A DNA stretch of 64,000 bases, taken from assembly GCF_018982885.2 (NCBI RefSeq), contig NZ_CP081848.1, positions 434,001 through 498,000 on the forward strand, written 5' to 3'. Origin of the DNA: Polymorphobacter megasporae (GTDB lineage: Bacteria; Pseudomonadota; Alphaproteobacteria; Sphingomonadales; Sphingomonadaceae). Every line of letters begins with the position of its first letter. Positions within the stretch are counted from its first letter, which is position 1. The position numbers and the translations under genes were made by a program. A model generated the notes under the pieces. That model had not been told where the DNA came from. It saw only the letters and a list, made by a program, of their open reading frames with translations, and did no database searches. Shown piece after piece: positions 1 through 8,763 of the stretch.

Positions 1-1223
1 CGTACGATGAGGTGCAGTCGCTCGACCTGCGGCGCGAGAAATACCGCTGCTTGGCCGGCGGAATTGCCGCCACCGACAAGGGCGATCGCTTCGCCCGCAC
101 ACAGCTTCGCCTCGATCGGCGAAGCCCAATAGGATATGCCATTGCCTTCGAACTCCGCCAGCCCTGGCACATCCGGGCGCCGGTAACGGGCTCCTGAAGC
201 GACGACGACTGTCTTTGCACGTAGATACCGCTCCCCCGGCAGCTTTAACACCAACTCGGCGCCCTGATCGGCCTGCGAGCAATCGAGGCCATCGACGCCG
301 AGTGGTATCGCGACCTCGGCCCCGAACTTGAGCGCTTGGTTGAACGCACGCCCGGCCAGCGCCTGTCCCGAGATGCCGGTTGGAAAGCCGAGATAATTTT
401 CGATCCGGCTAGACTGGCCCGCCTGCCCGCCCATTGCTGTGTTGTCGAGAATGATCACCGACAATCCTTCAGAGGCTGCATAGACCGCCGCCGCGAGTCC
501 CGCGGGCCCGGCACCGACGATCGCCACGTCGTAGACCTTTGTTGGATCGAGTTCGGCAACCATGCCGAGGCACGCAGCGACCTCGATCGTCGACGGATTG
601 CGCAGCACGGTTCCATTTGGGCACACCATCAGCGGCAACTCGTGCGTCAGGACACCAAGGCGCATAACGAGGTCGTGCCCTTCGACATCGACCGCCGCGT
701 CGAGAACAAGGTTGGGATAGCCACTGCGCGTGAGAAATCCCTGAAGTTTCGCTACCTCGGGGCTCGCCAGAACTCCGACGATGACCGAGCCCGCGCCGCC
801 CGCTTCGATCAGACTCACGCGCCGCAGGATCAGTGCTCGCATCACGATTTCGCCGATGTCGGCCGAACCGACTATTAGCGCACGCAGGTGCGCCGCATCG
901 AACGGCAGCCCGGTGCAACCCTCGGGCCCGGCGTGGGCGCTGGCCAGCGTCGGCCGGCCCGCCAGCTGGCTCACCTCGCCAGTAAACTGGCCCACTCGAT
1001 GCGTTGAGATCGGTGTTTCGCGGCTGATACCGTCGCGACGGACGGCCTCAATCGACCCTGCCAGCACCAGCCACGCCGGCACCCCTTCGTCGCCGATTGC
1101 ATACAACGCTTCGCCTGGCGCGAACCTTACGGCATCGCCACTCGCGAAGCGCATCGCTGTTTCGATCTGCGGCACGGTCAACGTCGGAAATCTCTGGGGC
1201 TGGCGGGAATCGGTCGCGCTCAT
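1..1223 (-). CDS. cNMP-binding/thioredoxin-reductase-like flavoprotein (3' end cut by window)
   Basis: The reading frame is open from the ATG at 1221-1223 to the window edge, giving 407 residues without a stop. Residues 1-140 resemble a cyclic-nucleotide-binding sensor domain. Residues 145-222 resemble a thioredoxin/glutaredoxin fold without a redox cysteine pair. From about 230 a thioredoxin-reductase-like FAD/NAD(P)H module begins, with GAGPAG (237-242) as FAD site and GGGNSAG (384-390) as NAD(P)H site. Where classical thioredoxin reductases carry CxxC, this protein has YWASPIEAKLC, with one cysteine. This matches a known subgroup of sensor-fused reductase-like proteins. The likely role is cytosolic redox chemistry on an unknown partner. 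No neighbour gives a substrate. Confidence 0.85.
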   Translation of the reverse strand, partial: MSATDSRQPQRFPTLTVPQIETAMRFASGDAVRFAPGEALYAIGDEGVPAWLVLAGSIEAVRRDGISRETPISTHRVGQFTGEVSQLAGRPTLASAHAGPEGCTGLPFDAAHLRALIVGSADIGEIVMRALILRRVSLIEAGGAGSVIVGVLASPEVAKLQGFLTRSGYPNLVLDAAVDVEGHDLVMRLGVLTHELPLMVCPNGTVLRNPSTIEVAACLGMVAELDPTKVYDVAIVGAGPAGLAAAVYAASEGLSVIILDNTAMGGQAGQSSRIENYLGFPTGISGQALAGRAFNQALKFGAEVAIPLGVDGLDCSQADQGAELVLKLPGERYLRAKTVVVASGARYRRPDVPGLAEFEGNGISYWASPIEAKLCAGEAIALVGGGNSAGQAAVFLAPQVERLHLIV

Positions 1224-1353
1224 GTGAAATGTCCATCCGCGGGAGGTTGATCGACCTGATGGTCCCCCACCTTGGGGGATACCGGCTTAGGCCATGATAC
1301 GTTCGGCCTATTCGCAGATCTTATAGCTTAGAGCGGATTTAATGCGCCGCCGA

Positions 1354-1640
1354 TTATAATACACTCGCGATAGCCGAAAAGGTCGGTACGGGCCGTCCAG
1401 CGGGTTGCCCGTCAGCTTTGGTGAGCAGACTCGACATTATGCGTATGGAAGAAGGTTTTCCGTTGAAGCTTCGTAGAAGCAAGCGGTCCGGCTGATCGAC
1501 GCACGACCTGCGTTGCCACGATTTCCTTGCTTCACGTCCGACGTGCATCGGCCGCCGCGGTCGGAGTGGCAGATGAGACCGGTAGCGGGTCGTTGTTGCT
1601 GCGCGCCGGGGACTGCGCGGTTTTAAGCAAATGCTCTCTG
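1354..1640 (-). pseudogene. IS3-family transposase (OrfB) relic
   Basis: The minus strand around 1400-1600 encodes GLICHSDRGG, the IS3 OrfB signature usually read as GLIHHSDRGSQY. It is followed by a degraded KGNxxNA-like stretch. The rest of the DDE integrase domain and the OrfA frame are missing, so this is a fragment and not a working element. No terminal repeats were found. Confidence 0.6.
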
Positions 1641-1654
1641 GTGCGCACAAGCAT

Positions 1655-1830
1655 TCTTTCGGAGCAAGCAGCGCACCGACTTCGTCGGAATATGCCCTAT
1701 CAATGATGGAACCCGCCTTGTCGATGCGATGCTGATCAACCGGAACGACGAATGGGCGGTCCAGGGCTCGCGCAACATGATGCTGGAAAGCGTTGAGAAC
1801 TCGAGCGAGAATTTCTTGTCAGGCTGCAGT
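1655..1830 (+). pseudogene. IS256-family transposase C-terminal relic
   Basis: The plus strand reads RTDFVGICP, then RLVDAMLINRNDEWAV. This corresponds to the conserved C-terminal end of IS256-family mutator transposases (usual form VVGIFPN...RLVGAxLxEQNDEWAVQ). Only this tail survives, directly beside the IS3 relic, so insertions have been nested or joined by deletion here. Confidence 0.6.
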
Positions 1831-2278
1831 AATGGCCACCTGATAAGTCCGGCCTTGCTCGAGATCGTCGTGATCTCGCCGGCAAACTACGAGACGGCTC
1901 GGGGCACGATCCTCAGGCCAGTGTGGCTATGCTGCGCGGGCAATGAGATCTCCATGATGCCTAGTAGATCCATTCTCGCAACTGCCGGAATTCACACCGA
2001 AATCCTCCCTCCACCGTTAAGAGGCCGTTTTGACATAGACTCTCGTAGTATGCCGCTCGACCTTTTGAAGGGCTTCCACACAGGCAATGACCCAAGCGAG
2101 GCCAAGCGTAAAATGACAGATTCTATAATGTATATCAGCAAAGGGGCTTCGTCGCCGGTCTAGTCCGTTCCGCAGCTGGGCGGAGATCGACTAAGCTTCG
2201 ATGCTTACCCGATGATGATAATTGGTGGGCTCTACCTTTGAGCGCCGCGGTTCTGCTCGGAGGTGTTTCAACAATAAC
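1831..2278. other. No recognisable gene
   Basis: An open frame continues from the IS256 relic to 2163 but has no recognisable domain after the transposase tail. It is probably read-through into non-coding DNA. The last 60 bases are the leader of the PQQ-like gene. Confidence 0.5.
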
Positions 2279-4084
2279 ATGTCGAAAAAAAGCTTCACCT
2301 ACGTAGCCGGGGCGATCGCTACCGCCGGCTTGATTGCAGCCGGCGCACTCTATATCTTTTGGAATGACGCGGTCCCTGTCGTGGGTAGCGCGTTGACCGC
2401 GTACGAGACCAAATCAGCTGCTCCAGGAACGATGACGACGGAGGTGGCTGCTCGCGGCGGCGTCACGGTCGTTCCCCGGCACACGCCGGACAACGCCTCG
2501 ATGGCGGACGGTTCGACCGCGATGGACTGGCCTAGCTACAACAAGACGCCGACGTCGCAGCGCTTCTCGGCGCTCGACCAGATCACGGTGGCCAATGTAT
2601 CGCGACTCCAGGTGCTGTGTACGTACGACACGCACCAGCGAACGTCGTTCGAGGTCGGCCCGATCGTCGTCGAGGGGGCGCTTATCGCGACGACGGAACA
2701 CGATATCTTTTCTTTGAATCCGGCAAATTGCCATTTGAATTGGAGAACCCACGAAGACTATAAACCGGCAAATCTTCTCGCCGTGAACCGCGGAGCCGCC
2801 TATCTAAATGGCATGCTTTTCCGGGGAACCCAGGACGGTCGTGTCTTGGCCTACGACTTCGTCACCGGCAAGCGGCTCTGGCAAACGACCATCGCCGATC
2901 CTAAGATGGCGGAGACGACGCCGGCGGCGCCCATCGCTTGGCACGGGCTGGTCTTCATCGGCAACGCAGGAGGAGACAGCAAGGGAAACAAGGGGCGCAT
3001 GTACGCCCTCGATGCGAAAAGCGGCAGGATCGTCTGGGAGTTCTATCTTGTGCCCAGAAGTCGCGGCGATCGCATCCGGGGTCCGCAGGGCGCGTCACCT
3101 CTCGACAAGGCCACTTGGCGCAATACCGTCGGAAACCCAGTAACGGGTGGCGCTACGTGGACGTCCTACACCTTGGATCCGGAGAGTAGAAGGCTTTACA
3201 TACCCAGCGGAAACTCGGGCCCCGATTTCATCAAATCGGTCCGCGATGGGGCCAATTTCTATTCGGAGTCGGTCGTCGTCTTAGATGCGTTAACCGGTGC
3301 ATTCGTGAAATCGATTCAGGTCGCACCGGGAGATTGGCATGACTGGGATGTTTCGTCGGCACCCGTGCTGATCCAAACCCGCGGAGGCCGCCGTGTCCTC
3401 TCCGTTGCTCCGAAGGACGGGAGGTTGTACGGCTTTGACCTCACGACCGGCGCCATGATCTACCGCACGCCTGTCACTACGGTTGAGAATGCGGAAGCGC
3501 CTTTCGAGGTGGGAAAGAACATTCACTTCTGCCCAGGGACCAATGGCGGTGCCGAGTGGAACAGTCCCGCCTTCGACCCTACCACGAACCTTGTGATCGT
3601 CGGCGAGACGGACTGGTGCTTTTCGGTCAAGATGCAATCCGAGAAGGAGATTTCTTCGGTGAAAATCGGCGCGCCCTACACGGGTAATACTTCGCTCAAC
3701 CCCTACGACGCCTATGGGAAAGCCGATCCCTACGGCCATTGGGCCGGGTGGTTGTACGGGATCGACGCCGATACCGGAGCATGGCGCTGGCGTGTGAAAT
3801 CCAACTATCCTATCATGGGCGGTGTGGCGCCCACCGCGGGAGGACTGGTTTTCTTCGGAGACATGGGCGGCAATTTCTACGCAATCGACGCAACTAATGG
3901 TCGCCGGCTCTGGGGTAAGGACCTCGGCGGAGCAATCGGCGGGGGCGTTATCACCTTCGCGACAGGCGGCGTCCAGAAGGTTGCCGTGGCGGCCGGCTTT
4001 ACCTCGATAACTTGGCCGACCAGGTCTGCGACCGGGACGATCGTGATCCTAGCGCTCGATCCGGCTCATGTAGATCGGCCGTGA
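2279..4084 (+). CDS. PQQ-dependent dehydrogenase-like beta-propeller protein
   Basis: This 601-residue protein has an N-terminal hydrophobic segment (about residues 6-28), either a signal peptide or membrane anchor, placing it in the periplasm. An entry motif WPSYNKTPTSQRFSALDQI is followed by repeated W-type propeller blades ending in patterns such as TGKRLW, SGRIVW, TGAWRW and NGRRLW. This is the architecture of quinoprotein alcohol or sugar dehydrogenases. No CxxCH haem motif is present, so an external electron acceptor would be needed. The substrate is unknown. The ATG at 2279 is preferred over an earlier in-frame start at 2222 because the signal segment begins there and GGAGG lies upstream, though its spacing of about 15 bases is long. 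It stands alone between IS relics. Confidence 0.8.
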   Translation: MSKKSFTYVAGAIATAGLIAAGALYIFWNDAVPVVGSALTAYETKSAAPGTMTTEVAARGGVTVVPRHTPDNASMADGSTAMDWPSYNKTPTSQRFSALDQITVANVSRLQVLCTYDTHQRTSFEVGPIVVEGALIATTEHDIFSLNPANCHLNWRTHEDYKPANLLAVNRGAAYLNGMLFRGTQDGRVLAYDFVTGKRLWQTTIADPKMAETTPAAPIAWHGLVFIGNAGGDSKGNKGRMYALDAKSGRIVWEFYLVPRSRGDRIRGPQGASPLDKATWRNTVGNPVTGGATWTSYTLDPESRRLYIPSGNSGPDFIKSVRDGANFYSESVVVLDALTGAFVKSIQVAPGDWHDWDVSSAPVLIQTRGGRRVLSVAPKDGRLYGFDLTTGAMIYRTPVTTVENAEAPFEVGKNIHFCPGTNGGAEWNSPAFDPTTNLVIVGETDWCFSVKMQSEKEISSVKIGAPYTGNTSLNPYDAYGKADPYGHWAGWLYGIDADTGAWRWRVKSNYPIMGGVAPTAGGLVFFGDMGGNFYAIDATNGRRLWGKDLGGAIGGGVITFATGGVQKVAVAAGFTSITWPTRSATGTIVILALDPAHVDRP

Positions 4085-4125
4085 GCTGCACCGTTCAGAA
4101 CGACATGCACTCATCAAGCCCGAGA

Positions 4126-5030
4126 TGTTTGGTCCCGGGATTTGATGGATTGGATCTGACGTAAATCGATGAGGCTCAGCAAAACGCGCTTTGCATATAG
4201 CTTCGGATTGGGTGAGGCTTTTGAGGGTCTTGAGCTGCGACAGACGTTGTAGGCGGCGACAAAGTCGCCAAGATGCTGCCTGAACTGGTCGTGCGTGTCG
4301 TAGTGATACCGATTGACGGTCGCTTCTTTAATGCTGCGGTTCATCCGTTCGACCTGCCCGTTGGTCCAGGCGTGGCAAAGCTTGGTGAGCCGGTGGTCGA
4401 TGTCGTTCTGGGCACAGGCGAGCGCGAAGGAGTGGCAGCGGAACAGTTCGCCATACGCGATAACGCGCTGGACCTCTTCGACAGCCGAGCCCGGGTACTT
4501 GAGATCGGTGAAGTGGATGTCGTTGACGGTGAGCACAGTGTCCACCCTGCACGGCACCGCGGCGATGAGGTGCAGAAGGAATTCGGCTGCGACCCTGATG
4601 GTTGCCTTCTAACGCAGCTCGACGGAGGCGACCTTGGAGGTGCGGTCGGTCGCAGCGAAAAGATAGAGCCCTGCTCGCTGCGAACCTCGGCGATATCGAT
4701 GTGGAAGTAGCCGATCGGGTAGCTCTTGAACTTGGCGCGGACGAGAACGTCCCCCACAAATGAGATGCGCTGCAAAATGTCGTGGCACCGCAAACAGCGG
4801 TGGAAAGATGAGCGCGTTAGGTGCGAGATGCTGGCCTGCAGCGCGTAAAGGCAGTCGTCCACCGACAGCAGCGTATGTCGGCGGAAGGCTACAATAACGG
4901 CTTAATGTTCGATCGATAGTACCGTCGTTCTGGACACCTTGGGACCGGTCGGGAGATCGATCGTCGAGGTCCGCTTCTTCCACTCGAGACCGATGGCGCT
5001 ATCAAGTTACCAGCGACCGACGCGCACTTT
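4126..5030 (-). pseudogene. IS481-family transposase pseudogene (copy 1)
   Basis: Reading the minus strand, segments in different frames match one IS481-type DDE transposase. They include WKKR near 4970, VDDCLYALQASISHLTRSS, FKSYPIGYFHIDIAEVR, and the C-terminal WTNGQVERMNRSIKEATV with RYHYDTHDQFRQHL. A stop at about 4902 and frameshifts in the middle break it. The end at 4126 begins TGTTTGGTCCCGGG, which is repeated at the second copy at 29607. It lies tail-to-tail with the PQQ-like gene and close behind the 3' end of the decarboxylase-like gene. Confidence 0.8.
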
Positions 5031-5148
5031 GCGCCGCTCGTCGCATGATGCGCCTTCCATGCGGCGATGTCCTCGAAGTAGCCACATGCTCTTGAGGCAG
5101 ACGATCTTCGTGGGCAACTCCTCATGTCGGTGCGTTCTGCCCTGTTCG

Positions 5149-6150
5149 TCAGCTATTGAGTAGACCGGGAACGAACACATCCTCGATCGTCAGGAGGCGA
5201 TCCGTCAGCCCTTGTGCGCAATGATAACGAAGCACTGCATCGATCGCAGCACGATTGGCACCGATACCATAGGGCCACCAATCGTCTCCAAGGAGGTCGC
5301 GTCTGTCGCCGATCAGCTTCGTAAACCCGGGCACCATGACATCCATGTTGTTGAACGTCATGCCCTTCACGTATTGTTCGGCCATCTGGTTCTTGGCGGC
5401 AAGAAAACCCTGATAGACGGCCTTCACCACCTCTGGCTGTTCGGCCGCCAGCTTGCGGGTGACGACGACGGTGTGCATGATCGGGAAAATGGCGGTCCTG
5501 CGGTAATAATCCCTCTCGGCCGCCTCGTAATCTTCGAACAAACGTCCCACCCTCTGTGATTTCTCAAGCACGCATTTCGGAATGTCAGCCGAGATAAGCG
5601 CATCGATCTCGCCAGCCTCGAGCAGATCACCAAGATCCACGCCCTTGTCGGCGTACTCGACTTCGACACCTGCAGGCACGGGGCGCGACACGAAATCGAC
5701 TGGGTCCATCGGAAAATCGATGCCGCCGATCAACCAGCGGCATTGGTCCGGCCTGACGCCGAATTCGTCCGACAAGATCCCCTTGGACATCACGCCCGCG
5801 TCATGGCCGTACAAAGCGAGTTCGCCGATCCGTTTACCCCGAAGGTCCTCGGGACGTTTAATTCCGCTTGCCCTGTTTATATAGATAGCGCCGTGTCGGA
5901 ACGCGCGGTTCGTAAACACCGGTATTGCAGCGAACGGTGATTCGCCATTCACAAAGGTACGGAGGAGATAGGTCATGCCCAGTTCGGATACGTCGTAGGT
6001 GCGCTGCTGGATCATCGCTTCGAAGATCTGGGGTACGATGCGCGCACTGTGGAAGGTCGCGTCGACGCCATCGATCTTGACGGTGCCGTCAGCCAGCAGG
6101 CGGGTCCGGTCGTAATTCCAGAAGGCAATATCGAGTTTTCGGTTTCTCAT
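5149..6150 (-). CDS. 4,5-dihydroxyphthalate decarboxylase-like protein
   Basis: This 333-residue protein resembles the Pht5/4,5-dihydroxyphthalate decarboxylase group, which has the periplasmic-binding-protein (NMT1-like) fold. Supporting segments are the opening KLDIAFWNYDRTRLLADGTV, the central ELGMTYLL and the closing DDWWPYGIGANRAAIDA with YHCAQGLT. No signal peptide is visible, which fits a cytosolic enzyme and not a transport receptor. Pht5 converts 4,5-dihydroxyphthalate to protocatechuate, but the true substrate here is unknown. The ATG at 6150 is chosen over the one at 6162 because GGAG sits 7 bases before it, and the upstream ATG falls within a dyad. No other phthalate genes are adjacent. 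Confidence 0.75.
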   Translation of the reverse strand: MRNRKLDIAFWNYDRTRLLADGTVKIDGVDATFHSARIVPQIFEAMIQQRTYDVSELGMTYLLRTFVNGESPFAAIPVFTNRAFRHGAIYINRASGIKRPEDLRGKRIGELALYGHDAGVMSKGILSDEFGVRPDQCRWLIGGIDFPMDPVDFVSRPVPAGVEVEYADKGVDLGDLLEAGEIDALISADIPKCVLEKSQRVGRLFEDYEAAERDYYRRTAIFPIMHTVVVTRKLAAEQPEVVKAVYQGFLAAKNQMAEQYVKGMTFNNMDVMVPGFTKLIGDRRDLLGDDWWPYGIGANRAAIDAVLRYHCAQGLTDRLLTIEDVFVPGLLNS

Positions 6151-6159
6151 GACATTCTC

Positions 6160-6194
6160 CATTCCATCATAAAATGCATTTATATGGTAGAATG
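6160..6194. promoter_or_regulatory. Imperfect 35-bp dyad upstream of the decarboxylase-like gene
   Basis: CATTC at 6160 and GAATG at 6190-6194 form the outer arms, and the AT-rich centre is ATGCAT with AAA/TTT flanks. The dyad begins 9 bases upstream of the chosen start codon, so a bound regulator would block transcription or translation. No regulator gene is adjacent. It could be chance symmetry in AT-rich promoter DNA. Confidence 0.35.
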
Positions 6195-6549
6195 TTAAGT
6201 TGTTTTTCTCTGCGAGGCAGATGCGATCAACCTAGTAGCGTCCCATGAAACCAGATGCCCGCATGATAGCAGAAATGTTCAAGGATATATCGCTGGGTGC
6301 TCCGAACGGGCGATAGGGTTCGTGATGTGGTGGACTGATCGTAACCGAGATACAGCAGCGGCTGTCTGGCGACGTGGGTCGGCTAAGTGGAAGTTTTCTC
6401 ACCGCTCTCGTTCATATTGATCGTGATGCTGGTCCAGCATCGGATATTGTTGCGCCGTGACGGTCGCACGTTTCTTGGCCCGCGGCGTGGAGGAGCAAGA
6501 CGGGATTAAGCAGGCTGGAGCTTTTACCGAATACGTTGAGCGAGCGGCT
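6195..6549. other. No recognisable gene
   Basis: This stretch between the decarboxylase promoter and the resolvase relic has no long open frame with a recognisable domain on either strand. Confidence 0.5.
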
Positions 6550-7030
6550 TCTCACCACCGGGTCTGATCTTTACCTTTGGTTTCACGTGCCAATACAGCG
6601 TCTGCCGCGTAATACCGAGTTCGCACATAGCTCAGCGGCCTTTGGTTCGGGCCATAGAAGCCTAAGCAAGCCGAAGTTTGGCCGGCATCATCTTGAACAG
6701 ACGACCGCCATTGCCGGCCACGTGCGCGTACGGACGCGAGATTAGCGCAGGTGCGTTCGACGATTAGCTCTCGCTTGAACTTGGAGATCGGCGAAGATTG
6801 CGAAGATTAGCCTTCCGTTCGTGTTGGCGGTGTCGATCCACGCACCTTCACTTGCTAGCACTTCGAGCCCAACACCGCGTTTCGTCAAGTCCCCATTCGT
6901 GTTGGCGAATGGCGCGGGTCCGCCCGATCCGGTCGAGCTTCCATATGATCAGCGCGTCATCACGGCGCAGCGCCTTGAGGCAGTCATCCCGCCCCGGTCG
7001 CTTTTCAGCCGGCCCTATGCTGCATATTCC
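6550..7030 (-). pseudogene. Serine resolvase (Tn3/Pin type) pseudogene
   Basis: Successive frames on the minus strand rebuild a resolvase. KRPGRDDCLKALRRDDALI with IWKLDRIGR lies near 6930-7015. RGVGLEVLASEGAWIDTAN follows near 6820-6890, then LIFAIFA and FKRELIVERT near 6740-6810. KMMPAKLRLAQASMARTK and ITRQTLYWHV, the C-terminal helix-turn-helix, lie near 6570-6690. At least three frameshifts separate the pieces, and the catalytic-serine N-terminus is absent. It is the debris of a transposon or integrating element. Confidence 0.75.
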
Positions 7031-7381
7031 TAGAAATGGTCGCGATCGATGGCGGCCGCGATTAGCGCATCTTGCTGAAGGGCAGGGATCTAGCCACCAT
7101 TGGCCTTTGACACCGATGAGTAACCAATCTGCATGGTTGGCTGTGCGATCAATGATGGTACTCGGATCGCAGACCGGCCTACCCTGGCCGGTTGTTTTCG
7201 GGCAGATCAAATTAGGCCAAGTTTTTCTTGGTGGGATAACCTTGATCAATTGCCTCGGTGCCAATCGGATTATTCTCTTCCTCCTGGGCGGTGGGCGGCG
7301 CAGCCAGTTAGCAATACGCGAAGAGCCGAGACTCGACCTCATATTAGTCAACCGCGCCTCATGTCGCGCAGGAGCAAAACT
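7031..7381. other. Leader region of the deacetylase gene
   Basis: An open frame upstream in phase with the deacetylase (from 7133) lacks recognisable domains and is probably non-coding. AGGAG at about 7370 precedes the chosen start. Confidence 0.45.
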
Positions 7382-8425
7382 ATGCCCAATAGCCACATCG
7401 AAGACAATTCTGCACTAACGCGTCGTGAGTTCGCTGGTGCATCGCTCACGACAATAGCAGCGGCAGCCATAGTAGCACCCACCGATGCGGCAGTCATAGC
7501 AGCACCCACTGATGTAGCAGCGGCGCAAACGACAACACGCTCCAAAGCAGGTGGCGGTGGCTTCTGGCCGAACGACGCACGTCTTGCGGTGAGCATCTCA
7601 TTGATGTTCGAGGGAGGCGGACAGCCGATCTCTGGGGCCGGTGGTCCGATTACGGAGCCGATCAAGCCGGGGTTTCCGGATCACCCCACTAACGCGTTCT
7701 TTGCTTACGGCCCCAATGAGGGTATCCCGCGGGCACTGAACCTGTTCGACAAGCACGGGATCAAGGTCACGGCCTTCATGATCAGCAAGGCGATCGAGAA
7801 GCATCCCGAGCTCGCTCGCGAGATCGTGAACCGTGGGCATGAGGCAGCAGCGCACGGCCGGACGTGGTCGGCGTCTTATGATCTCCCGCGCGAAGAGGAA
7901 AAGGCGTTCATTCAGGATTCGGTGGAAGCGATCCAGCGGATCACCGGGCAGCGGGCGGTTGGCTGGAACGCGTATTGGCTGCGAAACTCGATCCATATCT
8001 CGGAGACCTTGCAGGACCTCGGCTTCCTCTACAGCATCGACGAACCCGACCGAGACGAACCGTTCATCCTGCGGGTGCGCGGCCGCGACTTTGTCATGCT
8101 CCCGTACACAATTCACATGAACGACATGCTCTTTCCCTTTCAGTCGTACGATCCCGCAGCGCACGAGCAGGCGCTGCGCGACGAGTTCGATCAGCTCTAT
8201 GAGGAGGGCAGCGGTCGGCGCCGAATGATGGTGCTGAGCATGCACGATAGGCTAAGTGGGCATGCCAATCGCATCCGGGTGCTCGACCGCTTCCTGACCT
8301 ACGCGAAAAGCCGCGAGGGTGTTTGGTTCGCGCGCAAGGACGAGATCGCGCAATGGGCATTGAAGCAGCGCGATAAAACGCCCGTTGTCACACGCGGTAC
8401 CCCAGCCGAAACCGGACTGCCCTAA
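7382..8425 (+). CDS. Tat-exported polysaccharide deacetylase family protein
   Basis: This 347-residue protein carries a twin-arginine-type signal (TRREFAGASL) and an Ala-rich stretch, so it is probably exported folded. From residue 60 it reads as a NodB-fold carbohydrate esterase 4 protein of the PuuE/allantoinase-like branch. Supporting segments are WPNDARLAVSISLMFEGGG, the helix GIPRALNLFDKHGIKVTAFM, and NRGHEAAAHGRTW in the metal-site region. It may hydrolyse an amide or N-acetyl group, but the substrate is not deducible. The ATG at 7382 is chosen because of AGGAG upstream and the Tat motif that follows. The signal region contains a 27-bp tandem duplication. Confidence 0.8.
   Translation: MPNSHIEDNSALTRREFAGASLTTIAAAAIVAPTDAAVIAAPTDVAAAQTTTRSKAGGGGFWPNDARLAVSISLMFEGGGQPISGAGGPITEPIKPGFPDHPTNAFFAYGPNEGIPRALNLFDKHGIKVTAFMISKAIEKHPELAREIVNRGHEAAAHGRTWSASYDLPREEEKAFIQDSVEAIQRITGQRAVGWNAYWLRNSIHISETLQDLGFLYSIDEPDRDEPFILRVRGRDFVMLPYTIHMNDMLFPFQSYDPAAHEQALRDEFDQLYEEGSGRRRMMVLSMHDRLSGHANRIRVLDRFLTYAKSREGVWFARKDEIAQWALKQRDKTPVVTRGTPAETGLP
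7460..7513 (+). repeat. 27-bp tandem duplication in the deacetylase signal region
   Basis: Two adjacent 27-base units (7460-7486 and 7487-7513) differ at a few positions and encode AAIVAPTDA followed by AVIAAPTDV. The unit is in frame, so it lengthens the Ala-rich linker between the Tat signal and the enzyme domain without disturbing the frame. Confidence 0.8.
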
Positions 8426-8763
8426 GCCCGAAAAAGGTTATCCAAAGTAACACACAATGAGACTGGGTCTCTGATGCACGCAGCTGCAGACAGACGTTGG
8501 CGTCGGTATAATTCTCATGATCACATAGAGATGCTAATATATCGTTGTCCTCGCGGGCCTCAGAAATACCGATGCTTCTGCAGATCTGGTTGGCGTTCGC
8601 GCTCACACGCTAGTTTAACGCGTGAGTGTGCCTTTTTTGCAGAGACAGCATGCCGACACTGAATGACCTCCAAGGCTATCCCAGCTGCTTCGACTTGTTA
8701 GACTCCTACGGTGAAGCTTGAACAATTCGCCCGGCGAGGCGCTGCTAATCGGAAAGATTGTCT
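8426..8763. other. No recognisable gene
   Basis: About 340 bases between the deacetylase and the DoxX gene contain only short unsupported frames. No terminator-like hairpin was found. Confidence 0.5.
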
